Under the pieces are notes generated by a model. That model did no database searches, was not told the DNA's origin, and saw only the letters and a list, made by a program, of their open reading frames with translations. A stretch of 64,000 nt of DNA from Evernia prunastri (lineage: Eukaryota > Ascomycota > Lecanoromycetes > Lecanorales > Parmeliaceae): NCBI GenBank assembly GCA_003184365.1, contig NKYR01000028.1, positions 62,268 through 126,267 on the forward strand. Direction: 5' to 3'. Of this stretch, positions 32,043 through 43,456 are shown one piece after another (within the stretch, counting starts at the first letter, position 1; every line of letters begins with the position of its first letter). The translations under genes were made by a program, and so were the position numbers.

Positions 32043-32514
32043 GAGGGTGACTTATGCTTGTTGGGAGTTTGAAATCAAGGAGTTCCTAAGCAAATATCCA
32101 CCATCATCTATTGATGGATCGTATTAGCTTGAAGGTATTCATATTGGAACATTATAGATGGAGCTCACAAGCTATCGATGGGTCTCGTAGCAGTGTCACC
32201 TCGCCTCAGGGCTAGAAGCGGAAGTGAACGAGTATTCTAGTATTGATGTCTATCGCAGTATATAGCACGAACAACGGAGATCCTAAGACACAGTATCTAA
32301 TTTACAGCCAAGATCATCTCAATGCTTTCATTCGGCCTATGGAAAGGCATGGGTAGCAGGACTCAATCCTGTATAATGTTACAGATAAGTCGTAGGAACA
32401 GTTGTGAAGCGACGAATGCTGATATGATGTAAGAAAGTGATAACAAAGCTCAGAATCGTAGGTTACTCAAACTATCAAAGCCTACTGTCCAAGTCCTCGT
32501 CGATATCACCAAGC
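32043..32514. other. Intergenic; nothing seen
   Basis: About 470 bp downstream of LIP2 without a recognisable gene or repeat. Confidence 0.5.
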
Positions 32515-32967
32515 TCATCCCCAGACGAAAAAGTTGTCGACGGTGGACCCCGCCTTCCGAGGGACTCCCCGTTGGGACCTCCGCCCGAGGGGGGGGGAGA
32601 TGGGACGACGCCAAACAAGCTGTTCCAAGCCATGAGCTGGGCCGGAATGTGCGCGGAATCCGTTTGTCGGTCTTGGACTTCTCTCCATATCACTACCTAC
32701 AGAATCCGACCTGAAAAGTGTTGGTGATGTCCTTCGCGGCGACTCCGGCCCCACTGTTTCCAGGTCCTCCCCTTCGCGTCTGTTCGCTCCAGGCGAGATG
32801 CCCAGCTTCGCGGCGAGCTCAGCTTGATCCTGATCGACCTGAATGGTACCATCTTGCAGTAGCCGGAATATCTTGTTGACTCTCTTGGATCTTGCTTCTT
32901 CCGGATTGTCGTACGTCTCAGCCTCCCAAATCCAAAAGCAATCCGACGACTTCATCGTGCCCTCCAT
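32515..32967 (-). other. Open frame overlapping the 3' end of the STAND gene in another frame
   Basis: Open for about 150 codons on the minus strand, overlapping the last ankyrin repeat of the STAND gene by 50 bases in a different frame. It has plausible fungal composition (RVNKIFRLLQDGTIQVDQDQ; later Ser/Pro/Arg-rich) and could be the original C-terminal tail, now reached only by a frameshift or an unseen intron. It lacks a clear start of its own; ATGs occur at 32961 and 32952, inside the overlap. Unassigned. Confidence 0.3.
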
Positions 32968-35900
32968 CTACCGCCATCTGTATCGCTGTTCTCCCATTAG
33001 TTTCTCTCGTTTGTGGGTCCACACCTTTACCTAGAAGTAGCCGCACAATGTCCGCATGGCCGCACCTGGCGGCCTTCATTAACGGAGTCAGACCATTTTC
33101 GTCTTTTATGTGCGCATCCGAGGACCTGCGCCGAAGCAGCAGTTTGACCACATTTTGATGGCCACCTTGAACAGCCAAGTAGAGCGCTGGCTCCGCACCC
33201 TTTTGGCCAGAAGAAAACTCAGGATGAACGCGGGCCCCACACAGTATGAGCATCTCCACGATCTCTGCGTGGCCCCGCCATGCTGCTACCTTAAGCGCAC
33301 TGCCTTATTTGCCAGCCTCTGCATTCGGATCTGCACCTCTATGTAACAAAAGCCTCACCACCTCGCCATGACCAGAAGAAGCGGCTGCATAAAGTGCGTT
33401 AAGATTCTCGCCAGATGAGCATAAGTTGACGTCCGCGCCGTTCTCAAGTAGTAGTTTCACAACAGCTTTATGGGGTTCTTGAGCGGCTGCGATGAGAGCA
33501 GTCCCATACTCTCCACCTTCGGCATTAACGTCCGCTCCGTACTCTATAAGGTTTTTCACTTGTTCCACCTTGCCACGTATTGCTGCAACCTGCAATGCAT
33601 TGTAATTAAGTCCAGATCAAACGTTAGGGTCAGCACCAAAACGTAACAATATCTGCACGATACTATCGTGGCCGCGATGTACGGCAGCCTGCAAAGCACT
33701 ACCATAGTGTCCAGACTCAAAGTTGATGTTGGCACCCTTCTCTACCATCTCAAGAACTATATTGGGATCGCCACTGTAAGCTGCTGCTTGAATAGGGCTC
33801 CCACAGAAGCCTCCTGCAAAGTCTACTTCGTCTCTCTCTATGAGAGGCGACACCAGCTCTGCTATACCCAGTAGAGAAGCATAATATAGTGGAGGTGGAA
33901 AGCCCCTATCCTGACGCATTTCCTGATATACGGCCTCTGGACCTTCCAACTCAGTCGTTGAAGAAGTGTCGATCCCTTTCAGGATGCTCTCATTGCGTTT
34001 CGTCTCGAAGAGCTCAATGGCCAGCTTGACTATTTCATCAGGTATTGCACCCTCTCTTCGAAGAGCCTTCACATGTTCAAACCAGTACATTTTGGCGTAC
34101 TGCAATAAAGCGCATGGGATATGCCCGCGGTCAAGACTGGGGCTCAGCTGGCTTGAATCCAAAAGGTAAATAAAGCTGGCATGGCAGATCAGCTTTTGAG
34201 AGTCCGATTCCGAAATGGAAAATTTTGCTGCCCTGTGAGATTTTGTCATGCTGGACAAGAGAAATTCCTTCACAGTTGCATGTATGAAGCCAACTTGTTT
34301 CCGCTGATTCCCGTGTTCCGTAATTTGGTTTATGGTGATTAGACCGGAGCAAATTTCGTCGATCTTTTGCGGACTGAGAAAACTGCGGTCGGAGTCATTC
34401 CCATGTGGATCGAAAATTGCCGCTTCTGCAACCTCTTCTACGAACAAAGACCGCTCTGCGAAAGCCAACCACTGGAACACATTGTGCGCTTCGATAGTGT
34501 ATTCTTTTTCGACCTTGGAAAGCATGAAATCGTAACAGTCGAACATGCTTCTGGGCATGTCACCGATTATCCGCGTCACTTCTGAGGTAGCTTTGCATCT
34601 TCGGAACATTTCAAGGCAGCAATCAACCCAACGGAACCTTCTAAACCATTATTGGTAAACATCCGAACCAATAGGAGCAAAGGGAATGGCTTACCCTAGA
34701 CCAGCCCCATCAACGAGCCGATTTTCGACGTCGCATCTCAGAGAGTCATCCCAAGTCTGTATTTTCGAATCATCATGGATTGATCTGACTATGTGGAGGC
34801 GGATACTATCAAGGCTAGAATCTCCTATGCTGACTCTGCCGATGTCAACTGTCTGCAGCCGCTCCTCGATATACTTCTGAAGTTGACTCGAGATCAAGAT
34901 GTGGAGGTTATTAGATTTCTTCACGGCCATGATAGTCAGAGTCTCCAGGATCTCTTCTCTTCCTGCGCCTTCGTCAATGGCGTCCACAATGATGTAGGTT
35001 CTTCGCTGTATCCTGGTGATGGATAGAAGGACTTCGAGGAGGGCAAGTCTGTCAAGCGGCTGATCACCTGTTGAACGGCTGTTGAACACCGTCTGGATTG
35101 CGATCGGAGGATCTCGACCGCTTCTATATAGCTGCGCGATTAGGGAGCGTAGGCAGTCTAGGATGTCTCCTGCGGCCCCTCTTCTGGAATCGAAATAGTA
35201 GTATACAAGACTATCGGTTTGTTCGCCGCTATATTTCAGATGCTCGATAATCGTGGCGCTTTGCAGTTAGTCACAGTTCAAAAATGGGAAACATCCACCG
35301 TACCATAGAATTGTCTTTCCGCTTCCAGCTATTTCGAGCTTTAGATAGACACTGTGTCCGCCAAAGGGCAATGGATAAAGAAACACTTACCTGAGCCGTG
35401 TAGCCAGAGGAAAGCAGGACCATCTCTCTTCCATGCCTTGAATTCACTTGATTTGATGAACCAATCTCCTGTCTCAGGTTTGACTTTCTTCAAAGCCTCA
35501 TAATGTTTGTGGGAATGGTGTATTTCTGAAAGCAATTCGGGGACAAGTCTCTGCCCATCCACTGGGCCAATTAGCCAGAAGTTAACCCTTACGCGATGAT
35601 CTTTGACTTGCCCACTGCAGCTTTCTCCGGGTTCATCCATCTTTCGGTCGATCGAGACCATGGTGTAACGACGTTCGTAGCGTTATTCATAGCTAGGGAT
35701 AGCACCCTTGTCGACATGAGTCAGTGTGTGGAGATTTTGAGAGACAACGCACTTAGGATCGTTCTGTAGAGCGTAGGCAAAGATAGTCTTCTGTCTCTGA
35801 ATAGAAGACTTGATCTGCACTAGTTCACTTGATGTCCTGAGATTGTGTTCGGCCGGTCTTGATGCTAATTTGGGGGAATATTTGGAATTGAGCAGCTCCA

Positions 35901-36393
35901 AGTACGATTTGAGCTTTTCGAATGGTCCTGTCACTTTACAAAGCATACTCACCGTTTCCCCCCACTCGCGGGGGGACTTTGCTTCTTGGCTTAGCCTTTT
36001 CAGTTGAAACAAAAGGCCGCTGATGCTGCATAATTCAATGAGAAGGGCCAGCAACACAGGACTCTTTTCACGCTTGACGGCATCATTGAGAGATTTTATT
36101 GTCTGAGAGGAAAGTTCGAAGACGGAATCCAAAGTCTCAGCAGGAGTTAGCTGGGAGTTTAAATGTTCTCGAGAAGCCCCAGCGTCTATGGAGTCGGTGG
36201 GGGGCCGGGGCGAACGCGACTTGCTCCTTTCAAAGACTCGAGCGCTAGCGAAATGGTTCCTAAATAAAATTCAGATAAAGCGCGTTTTTCTAAGAATGTG
36301 GCCATACGTAGTACCAAGCTGCAGATGCCGTTGCAGTGTCGAGTGTGGAGACTTGCGAGCATCACTCCCACCAGTGTCCTCTCCTTCCACCAT
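32918..36393 (-). pseudogene. STAND (NLR-like) protein: N-terminal helical domain, NACHT, ankyrin repeats; two in-frame stops
   Basis: Signal-transducing NTPase of the fungal NLR type. Proposed exons: 36393-36308, 36259-35753, 35614-35391, 35328-35304, 35258-34695, 34640-32918. The N-terminus is a helical domain like the 'fungal N-terminal domain of STAND proteins' (LIELCSISGLLFQLKRL, then a GPFEKLKSYLELL helix). NACHT: the Walker A FLWLHGS-AGSGKTIL is rebuilt across an intron; Walker B is TYIIVDAIDEG. A winged-helix-like part (MPRSMFDCYDFMLSKV, FIHATVKEFL) leads to about ten ankyrin repeats. One continuous frame runs through the repeats, but it holds TGA at 33617-33619 and TAA at 33305-33307. 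All other introns and frames are intact, so decay looks recent. The exon 2/3 junction is the least certain. A truncated product with about three repeats could still be made. Confidence 0.75.
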
Positions 36394-37329
36394 GTTGGCG
36401 GCGACGGAGGTTCTGTATAAGGTCAGCAAAAGATATATCGACTTAGAGACTGGGTGTTGAGTGAAGACGAGGATTTGCATATTTTGAGAATAGACCTAGG
36501 TATGTTTAAGGTGCTTACGTTGTTTCAAACACAGTGGATTTCTTCATTATAATGGGGGGCAAGCACAGTGGAAAACCCCCGGTGACCCACCCCAAGTAAA
36601 GGGAAGCACCAAAGTGTCCCACATTTGTACATTGTGATAATGTAAGCCAATTAATTAGCAGCGAACATGTGTGCACATTGGTTACCGAATGCCACTACCG
36701 TAAGCCCGCTGATGGTTGTCTCTGCGCTTCGATAAGTGACGGTGAAGCAGGCTTTGCTGACATTGAAATTCCTCAATTCAGTAAAACGTGGTAGAGTAAC
36801 TACCTCACCTATTCAAACATCCCAGTTCATCCGGGAAAGTGCATCTCCGTAAATACAGTAGATGCTGATTCCCTGTGCGTGTGCGTACTTAACTCGCTTG
36901 CTTCCATTCTCGAATGCCAGCCGATTCTCATACTTCTTTCCTATATATCGGAGGAAGGTCAAAGACAGGAGCTAGAGTGTGTCTCGTCTGTAAGTAACAA
37001 CAGATGAACCAACCATTAACCTTGGAATTTGTCCTTGTCCGTTAATGCTCCCAGACACGTGTCACTCCTCTAGTGTCGCCTTGGGGTTCCAACAAAGGAT
37101 CAAACTTTGATAGGGTCGTCTACTTCAAGCGAACCGCAGAATTTCTTGAAAGAATTCGTTGCTGGGAATCAGATACCTGCGTGTAAATCGAGAGAAAATG
37201 TGCCAATGAACCTTCGGTGTTCGCTCGCTGAATCAGAACAGAGAGGCGAAACGTATTTGGCACGCCAACCTCCTTCGTCTCTTTTTCTCTCAACTCCCAC
37301 AAAATCGCGTCGGACGTGGCTTGCTTCTC
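36394..37329. other. Intergenic between STAND gene and subtilase relic
   Basis: About 940 bp upstream of both genes. I could not find the Asp box of a subtilase here in any frame, nor another gene. Confidence 0.4.
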
Positions 37330-37922
37330 ATCTGCATGGAAATCAAATGGCAAGCTTCATTCGCCAGTGCGATCCCTGTTGCGGTCTGTGCATTCTCAAG
37401 GTTTGCAACGTATCTATGGGCTTCGATGCGGACATCCTCGCAGATCTCCGACTTTGGCTTCCTTGGCAGTACTGTCGAGCTAGGCTGATAGAATAGGCAA
37501 TAAGAAGTGCAATCGACAAGAAAATCGACTTTATCTCCATGAGCCACACCTTGCCAAACACGACCGGCAGACCGAGAGAAGCTGTAAAACCTTCCAACAA
37601 TAGTGGCAAAGTAATGTTCAGCAGCCGTGGAGATGGTGGAGCTGACCGGGAGAAGGCCTGGCCAGCAGATTACGACAGCGTAACATCAGTTTCATCCTTA
37701 ACATATTTCGGAACATGTCCGGACTCGGCCGAGTCAACTGCTGCTTACTTCTCTCAAGGAGAGAACGTAAGCATTTCGGCGGAGCCATCGTATCTAGAGC
37801 CACAAAAGCATGCCTCTGGTAGCTCTATGGCTACGGCTCTCGCGGCTGGCCTTGCGGGTTTGATTCTCACCTGTCGCAGACTGGTCGCTAAGAATGGCAC
37901 GACGACCGTATCCAGACGGTAG
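37330..37922 (+). pseudogene. Subtilisin-like (S8) protease relic
   Basis: In frame from the His box HLHGNQMASFIRQC (the usual HGT/HGTQMAS, His at 37335) through IDFISMSHTLPN, GKVMFSSRGDGG (position of the oxyanion Asn region) to the Ser box HASGSSMATALAAGLAGLIL (Ser codon near 37824). The layout follows fungal S8 domains that often accompany STAND proteins. The upstream Asp box is missing and the frame is broken by a TAG at 37494-37496 between the His box and AIRSAIDKKIDF; no canonical donor removes it cleanly. I therefore call it a relic, though an unusual intron cannot be excluded. It lies head-to-head with the broken STAND gene. Confidence 0.65.
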
Positions 37923-38801
37923 CAAGGGCGTTCGATCAAATGACCGGAAGATACAATGTAAAGTACGTGAAGTCGAGGTGAGAAGTGTATTAAAAACAAC
38001 CACTGGGAGGAAGAAGAAGGTTAAAATGGCGGGAATCGAAGTTTGGGAACAGTGGTGATTTCTGCTGTGATAGCCCCCCTTGATCGCAACAGACGCACAC
38101 GGAAAAGGAACCTTCCAAGCTCCCAAATCATTTCATCGACCGTTCATGAACGCTACTAGCTTGAACAGGCTCGCGTTGCAGAAGAACGCTGAAGGTCGTA
38201 AGCTATTGATCAACCTTGTACTCCTCTCGGCCTCGCCTTCCCAGCGGTAGACACTTCTCTAGTTTCTAAGCCTCGGAAAGATCTTGGTCAGGCTATAGGA
38301 GTAGCCACATACACCGCTACCAGTTGTATGCACCAGTCTTACCGATCGTTACCTGGTCCAAGGTGCTAGTGCCGTGAACGCCGAGTTGGGCTGTGAACCA
38401 CCTGGTGGACAGCGATGTATCGATTTCGTAAAGCAGTATGGTAGGGTAGATGGACTTTGTGAATTGGCTTCAGCTTGACATTGGCCGTCGCAATTTCAAC
38501 TGCAGGCCTAAATTTGTACAAGGAGATGATGGCAACTGTCGGAAAGCATTGTTTGGACCTCGGGATCCCGAGCAAAACCTTAAATGAGAATCAGGGTCTA
38601 AGATTCTCTTGGCTGGGGAACTGTGAGGTCAAGTCATCACTCGGAATTATGCTTGAGAGCCTACTTCTACCAGCCTCCGCATCACATTCTTTTATGACTG
38701 AGCTTTGATATCGCTTCCTCTCTATGAGTGAATATTCGCGACACAGAAGAAACTGCCAACAAACATCTTAGCTACCTGAGTGTCGCCCCGCTCTACCCGC
38801 C
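37923..38801. other. Intergenic; nothing seen
   Basis: About 880 bp before Rho3. Short open frames only; no motifs. Confidence 0.5.
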
Positions 38802-39614
38802 ATGCCTCTCTGCGGAGGAGGCAAGACGGTCCATCGAAAGCTTGTTTTATTGTACGGTGTCACCACCTTCTTCCATTAACCCCAGTGCACTAACAGAGGA
38901 TTCATAACAGGGGCGACGGTGCTTGCGGCAAGACTTCACTGCTCAACGTATTTACCAGAGGGTAGGTCTTATCTTCCAAAATACAGCGGAGCTTATCTCA
39001 TGCGCCGTGCGCTATCGCAGGTACTTTCCTACGGTATACGAGCCCACCGTCTTCGAAAATTACGTCCACGACATCTTCGTCGATAATGTCCACATCGAGC
39101 TCTCCCTCTGGGACACCGCCGGCCAAGAAGAATTCGACCGCCTGCGCTCCCTCTCTTATGATGACACCCACACGATCATGCTATGCTTCAGCGTCGACTC
39201 CAAAGACTCGCTCGAGAACGTCGAGTCAAAATGGGTCGGCGAGATCGCCGAGAATTGCCAGGGGGTGAAGCTCGTGCTTGTGGCGCTGAAGTGTGATTTG
39301 AGGGAGAGGGGCGGGGATGAGGAGGAGGAAGCCGGAGCGGGGCGAGGAGGCGAGAAGGTCATGATCGATTACAAGCAGGGGCTGGAGGTCGCGAAGAGGA
39401 TACAGGCGTTGCGGTATCTGGGTACGATCCCTTTCCCGTCATGTCTCAATGCTTCGCAATGGAAGGCAACGAGCTAACACCCATTGTCGGCACAGAGTGC
39501 TCAGCAAAACGAAACCGGGGCGTCAACGAAGCATTCACAGAAGCAGCGAGAGTCGCGCTCTCAGTCAAGGGCGCCGGCACGTCGAGCGGAGGGAGCAAGT
39601 GCTCGGTGATGTGA
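38802..39614 (+). CDS. rho3: Rho-type small GTPase Rho3
   Basis: Rho-family GTPase acting in polarised growth and exocytosis at the plasma membrane. Four exons: 38802-38851, 38911-38961, 39021-39421, 39496-39614, 206 residues. Start MPLCGGGKTVHRKLVLL, P-loop GDGACGKTS (split just before by intron 1), effector loop YFPTVYEPTVFENYVHDI typical of Rho3, DTAGQEEFDRLR, ALKCDLRE for the guanine base, ECSAKRNRGV, and a C-terminal CSVM CAAX box for prenylation. The segment after DLRE (GGDEEEEAGAG) is an acidic Rho-insert-like loop that varies among fungi. Confidence 0.94.
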
Positions 39615-40236
39615 GAGCTGTACATGACGCGATGCATTCCTTTCTCTGTGCATGCTGAGTAATCGCCCGTGCGATAGACATATTTCACGCCTTTTCAGGC
39701 GTTACAGAATTCTATTCGTTGTATTCAGGAGGCTGGAGATGCCGGCAGGGAGTTTGTTGGCTAACAAAGGCGTACAAGCCGGCCGTTCTTTTATGTATCA
39801 TACTCGTCCCGATCACTTGTATCAAGCCTTACATCAGAACCTACGTTGCATTGATGCTCTGCCTTCTCACTTTGCGATTGATACTTGCCCAAGGCGAAAG
39901 GAGAAAAAATAAGGGTCTCGCTGTTTTCGCTCAACGCATACACTCTACGCCGTGGATGTGAGAGGCGAAATCTTGAGCACCCTTTCGCACTCGTAGCTGT
40001 CTTCTTCGCTTTCAAACGCCAGACGTCTTCGAACAACGGAGCAAGGAATTGCAATGATTTCCCTCTCCGATACTGCAGGAAAGACCGGACAACGTGGCTG
40101 ATTGTCAATATATTTACTCTCATGCCACCCAACTCTATAAGTCTATAGTCTATGTTGAATCAACTTTTCATCACCAAAGGAAGGCGCTCAACGTGATATA
40201 TTTAAAGACCCAGCTCCAAGCATTATTTCTCGAAAG
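39615..40236. other. Convergent intergenic region; nothing seen
   Basis: About 620 bp between the stops of Rho3 and SER2. No recognisable element. Confidence 0.5.
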
Positions 40237-41274
40237 TCAAAAGATCAGGTGCAGTACATCTGCGAGACTGCTCCCATTCAACCTCATGGGAGCCCGGATC
40301 TGTACCTTCTCTTTGGCATTCCACGCAATGCCCAAGCCCGCGGTCCCAAGCATGAGCAGGTCGTTGGACCCGTCCCCGACCGCTAGCGTTTCTGACAGTG
40401 GAATCGCATGATCAGCGGCAAGAGATTTCAGCGTCTCTCTTTTCAGCTCGGGCGTAACGATCGGGTAATTGGGGTCCAGCAAACCTGACAGATGCGGGTA
40501 CGGAAAATCCGCCGTCGGGCCCTCTTCCAACAAATGGTTCGCAACGGCGACGTCGAGCCCCAGCTCGCCCTTCAGCCACTCAGCCATGGGTGTAAACCCT
40601 CCGCTTACAACACCGGTCAAGACTCCCTTCTTTTTCAGGCCTTTGACTAGCTCTCTCGCGCCAGTTGCAATCGTGACCGTCTTTTTCAGGTCTTCCCATA
40701 CATTTGTACGCACGCCCTTCAGCATCGCAACCCGCTCCGAAAGGGAGGTTGCGAAATCGATGTCGCCGTTCATGGCGCGTGCCGTGATGGCCGAGACGGC
40801 GTCGATGATGCCGATTGAGCGCGCGAGTTCGTCGATTACTTCGTCGTTGATGAGGGTGGAATCCATGTCGAAGAGAGCTAGTCGCAAGGGACGCTTCTGT
40901 TGTCCAAAGACATTGGGGGAAACGTCAAAGATGAGTTCGAGACCATGGTTGCGTTCGAAATCTCGGATTGGAGCGTCGTGTCTGATGCTCGAAAAGTCTG
41001 GTAGGTCCTGGTAGAGTCCTGTGTAAATGGACTGAGTGATATGGGTTGTTAGGAACTGGCTCGATTCATGATCAAAATGTGGCGCAAGCTGGGCGAGCAG
41101 GGAGGTCAAGGAATCAACATAGGAGTGCAGTGACTGTCTCGTGTTTTCGGTCTCATCTTGGTTCGAATTCCCGCTATTAGGTGTAGACTGTACATTCACA
41201 TCTGGGGAAGTGAGCCTCGACTTGGGAAAGAAGGTCACGATCAGCACGGCCTCTGATGTCTGCTCAGGCGACAT
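40237..41274 (-). CDS. SER2: Phosphoserine phosphatase
   Basis: Last enzyme of the phosphorylated serine pathway (O-phosphoserine to serine). Single exon, 345 residues from the ATG at 41274 (MSPEQTSEAV); a longer frame begins only with TTG. The N-terminal about 120 residues form a fungal leader domain with an insert rich in Asn, Ser and Thr. HAD motif I is ALFDMDSTLINDE (Asp about 135-137), the cap follows (NGDIDFATSLSERVAMLKG), motif II is GVVSGGFTPM, motif III Lys lies in LKRETLK, and motif IV is VGDGSNDLLML (about 300). All catalytic residues are present. Divergent from IPI3 with an inverted-repeat element between. Confidence 0.93.
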   Translation of the reverse strand: MSPEQTSEAVLIVTFFPKSRLTSPDVNVQSTPNSGNSNQDETENTRQSLHSYVDSLTSLLAQLAPHFDHESSQFLTTHITQSIYTGLYQDLPDFSSIRHDAPIRDFERNHGLELIFDVSPNVFGQQKRPLRLALFDMDSTLINDEVIDELARSIGIIDAVSAITARAMNGDIDFATSLSERVAMLKGVRTNVWEDLKKTVTIATGARELVKGLKKKGVLTGVVSGGFTPMAEWLKGELGLDVAVANHLLEEGPTADFPYPHLSGLLDPNYPIVTPELKRETLKSLAADHAIPLSETLAVGDGSNDLLMLGTAGLGIAWNAKEKVQIRAPMRLNGSSLADVLHLIF

Positions 41275-41400
41275 GCCGTTATATCGGGCTTTGGGCCCTC
41301 TGGGCAACTTTGGTCAAAGATCCTGGAGCGAGCATTGGTGAAGGCGTTCGTTCAAGAACGATTAATGACCTTATCGATAAGGGCATGAAACCTCAAACAA

Positions 41401-41641
41401 GTACTCAAGCCGGTTTTTAATATCCGGACACTAAATAGACCTGAATATGTTCAACTCAGGATATCTCCCCACAAACAACAGCTACAATAAAACTTTCAGC
41501 TGGAATAATATAGTTTATAGTCAGTGCTATAAATCTCATAGCGAATACTTTTTCGAAAATTGAAAGATACTGGAGTCATCAGAGTATACATGAAGTCGGA
41601 AAATCTTCGGCTGTCCGGATATTAAAAACCGGCTTGAGTAC
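41401..41641. mobile_element. Short inverted-repeat transposon (MITE), TA-flanked
   Basis: A 30-bp sequence at 41401-41430 recurs as a perfect reverse complement at 41612-41641. Taking the TA dinucleotides at 41402-41403 and 41639-41640 as target duplication, the element is 235 bp, beginning CTCAAGCCGG and ending CCGGCTTGAG. It has no coding capacity. Perfect terminal repeats, small size and TA flanks are typical of non-autonomous Tc1/mariner/pogo-type elements; the exact superfamily is inference. It sits inside the 482-bp region between the start codons of SER2 and IPI3 and must contribute to that promoter. Confidence 0.8.
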
Positions 41642-41756
41642 CTAGCGCCGAAATTGTTTTCTGAGTACTCTCGACCTACTCTCCTACCCTTCATGGGCTT
41701 CGAATTGAAATTCAAATTCTTGGCCCTGATCACATTCGTTCTTCCCTCTTTCTGCA

Positions 41757-43456
41757 ATGCTCACAGAAAGCTTTGTATGTTCGACGCTCAATGCCGAGAA
41801 GCCAAGCAACAAAGTCACTCCTGGCGTACACCTCTATGATTTCCAGCCTCTACCAGCTCTGAGGTCCACCTTCAAGAAAAGCTCCACAAACACCAATTCT
41901 TTGGCAATCAGTCCATCTCATGTCTTCGCCGCACAAGCAGATAAAGCTGTCATCCATGTCTACAGCAGGGAGCGAAATAATTTGGAGGCAGTCGTACCTT
42001 TTCCAGAAAAAATTCATAGCATTGTTCTTGCTGGAGAATCAGATGGGGCTGGAGTGCTGATTCTTGGTACTGAGGGCGGAAGGTTGACATTGTGGGAGGT
42101 TCGTTGATCCTACCGACTAAATATGTTCCTCCTGGTAACGCTGACCAGTCAAAGTAGCTTGGAACTGGCAGACAAGTATCTACACCGCAACATCACCTTC
42201 AGTCAACGACATGTCTTGCGGTGGATCCAACCTCCAACTTCCTCCTGTCCGGCTCCACAGATTCAACGATCCATGTCTGGTCTATCCCAGGGTTGCTGTC
42301 ATTCTCAGCCTCATCAGCCAATGAGAATGGCCATGATCTGCCGTTCTCTCCTCTCAGGTCACTTTCGAACCATCGAGCTGCAATAACTGCCGTTGTATTC
42401 GGACACAGCTCCAGTGACAAAAACATTGCCGTGTCAGCTTCGAAGGACAATACTTGCATTGTCTGGGACTTCCTGAACGGAGACGCTTTGCATACCTTCC
42501 TGCTTCCCACAAATCCACTCTGTTTGGCCTTAGACCCTGCAGATCGCGCTGTATACGCCGGTTATGAGGATGGCAGTGCACAGCTCATGGACTTCTATAA
42601 TCAAGGTGGATTGACACAACCATTACGTGACCCTGCTCTACAGTCTACACCATCCCAGCCTCCACTGACCGACAGGTGGTCGGCTCCGGACCATTCAGCG
42701 TCCCCGGTTCTCTGCCTTCAGATCAGCTACGATGGCACCAGTCTACTGTCCGGTCATCAAGATGGCAAAATCCATAGCTGGGATGTAGCCGCAGGCAAAT
42801 ATGACAAACGATTGGCTGACTTCGCTGCCCCAATAACGAATATAGTCATGCTAGAGCCAGTTGGCTTCTCCACAATTAGCAAGCCAGCCGTGAAACTTCA
42901 CAACGTTGTTAAACCACGGTACGACAGTTTTGTCAGTGGCGACTACGGCGTCGGCGCTACTATACCCACCAAATATAACTTTGTGGCGCAATTTACACCG
43001 ACACTTTCCCTCCCATTCTCTACCGATGCCACATCGTTCCATAAAGCTTTGCACTATTCGTCTTTCCCAACTGCTCTTTTTGAAGAGTCTCTTGCCGAAT
43101 TGTATTCTCCGCACAAGACCTTCGACGCTGCAACGGATTCATCAGAGCTTGCAGACCTCCGTGCCCAGAACGTTGAACTCTCCTCTCAACTCGGGGTTGC
43201 TGAGGAGCGTCATCGTAGCGCAGCAGCAATCGTGATTGAACAGAAGAAAGAAGACTGGCGGCGACGGAAAGATGAGGACATCAAGGCGGCGAGAAAGAAA
43301 CGGAGAAGGCTGAGAAGGATGGAATTTGCGGAAGCAGCGAGGAAGAAGGAAATGGGAGAGGCCTTTGATGAAGAAGACGAAGATATGAATGAAAGCGGGA
43401 AGAACGAAGAGGAGGACTTGAGTAGTAGTACCGATGAGATGACTGACAGCGATTAG
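41757..43456 (+). CDS. IPI3: Pre-rRNA-processing protein Ipi3 (WD40)
   Basis: WD-repeat member of the Rix1 complex (with Rix1/Ipi1), needed for ITS2 processing and 60S release. Two exons, 41757-42098 and 42158-43456, 546 residues. Start MLTESFVCSTL; STFKKSS and FAAQADKAVIHVY are family blocks; splicing joins LTLWE to LGTGRQVSTPQHHL. WD repeats are visible at VDPTSNFLLSGSTDSTIHVWS, AVSASKDNTCIVWDF and GTSLLSGHQDGKIHSWD. The C-terminus is a charged coiled coil ending in an acidic tail (FDEEDEDMNE). The intron is 59 bp; its donor GTTCGT is not consensus. Confidence 0.92.

Noticed and set aside
41150..41185. GGTTCGAATTCC, resembling a tRNA T-loop
   Set aside because: It lies within the SER2 coding sequence and has no matching acceptor or anticodon stems.
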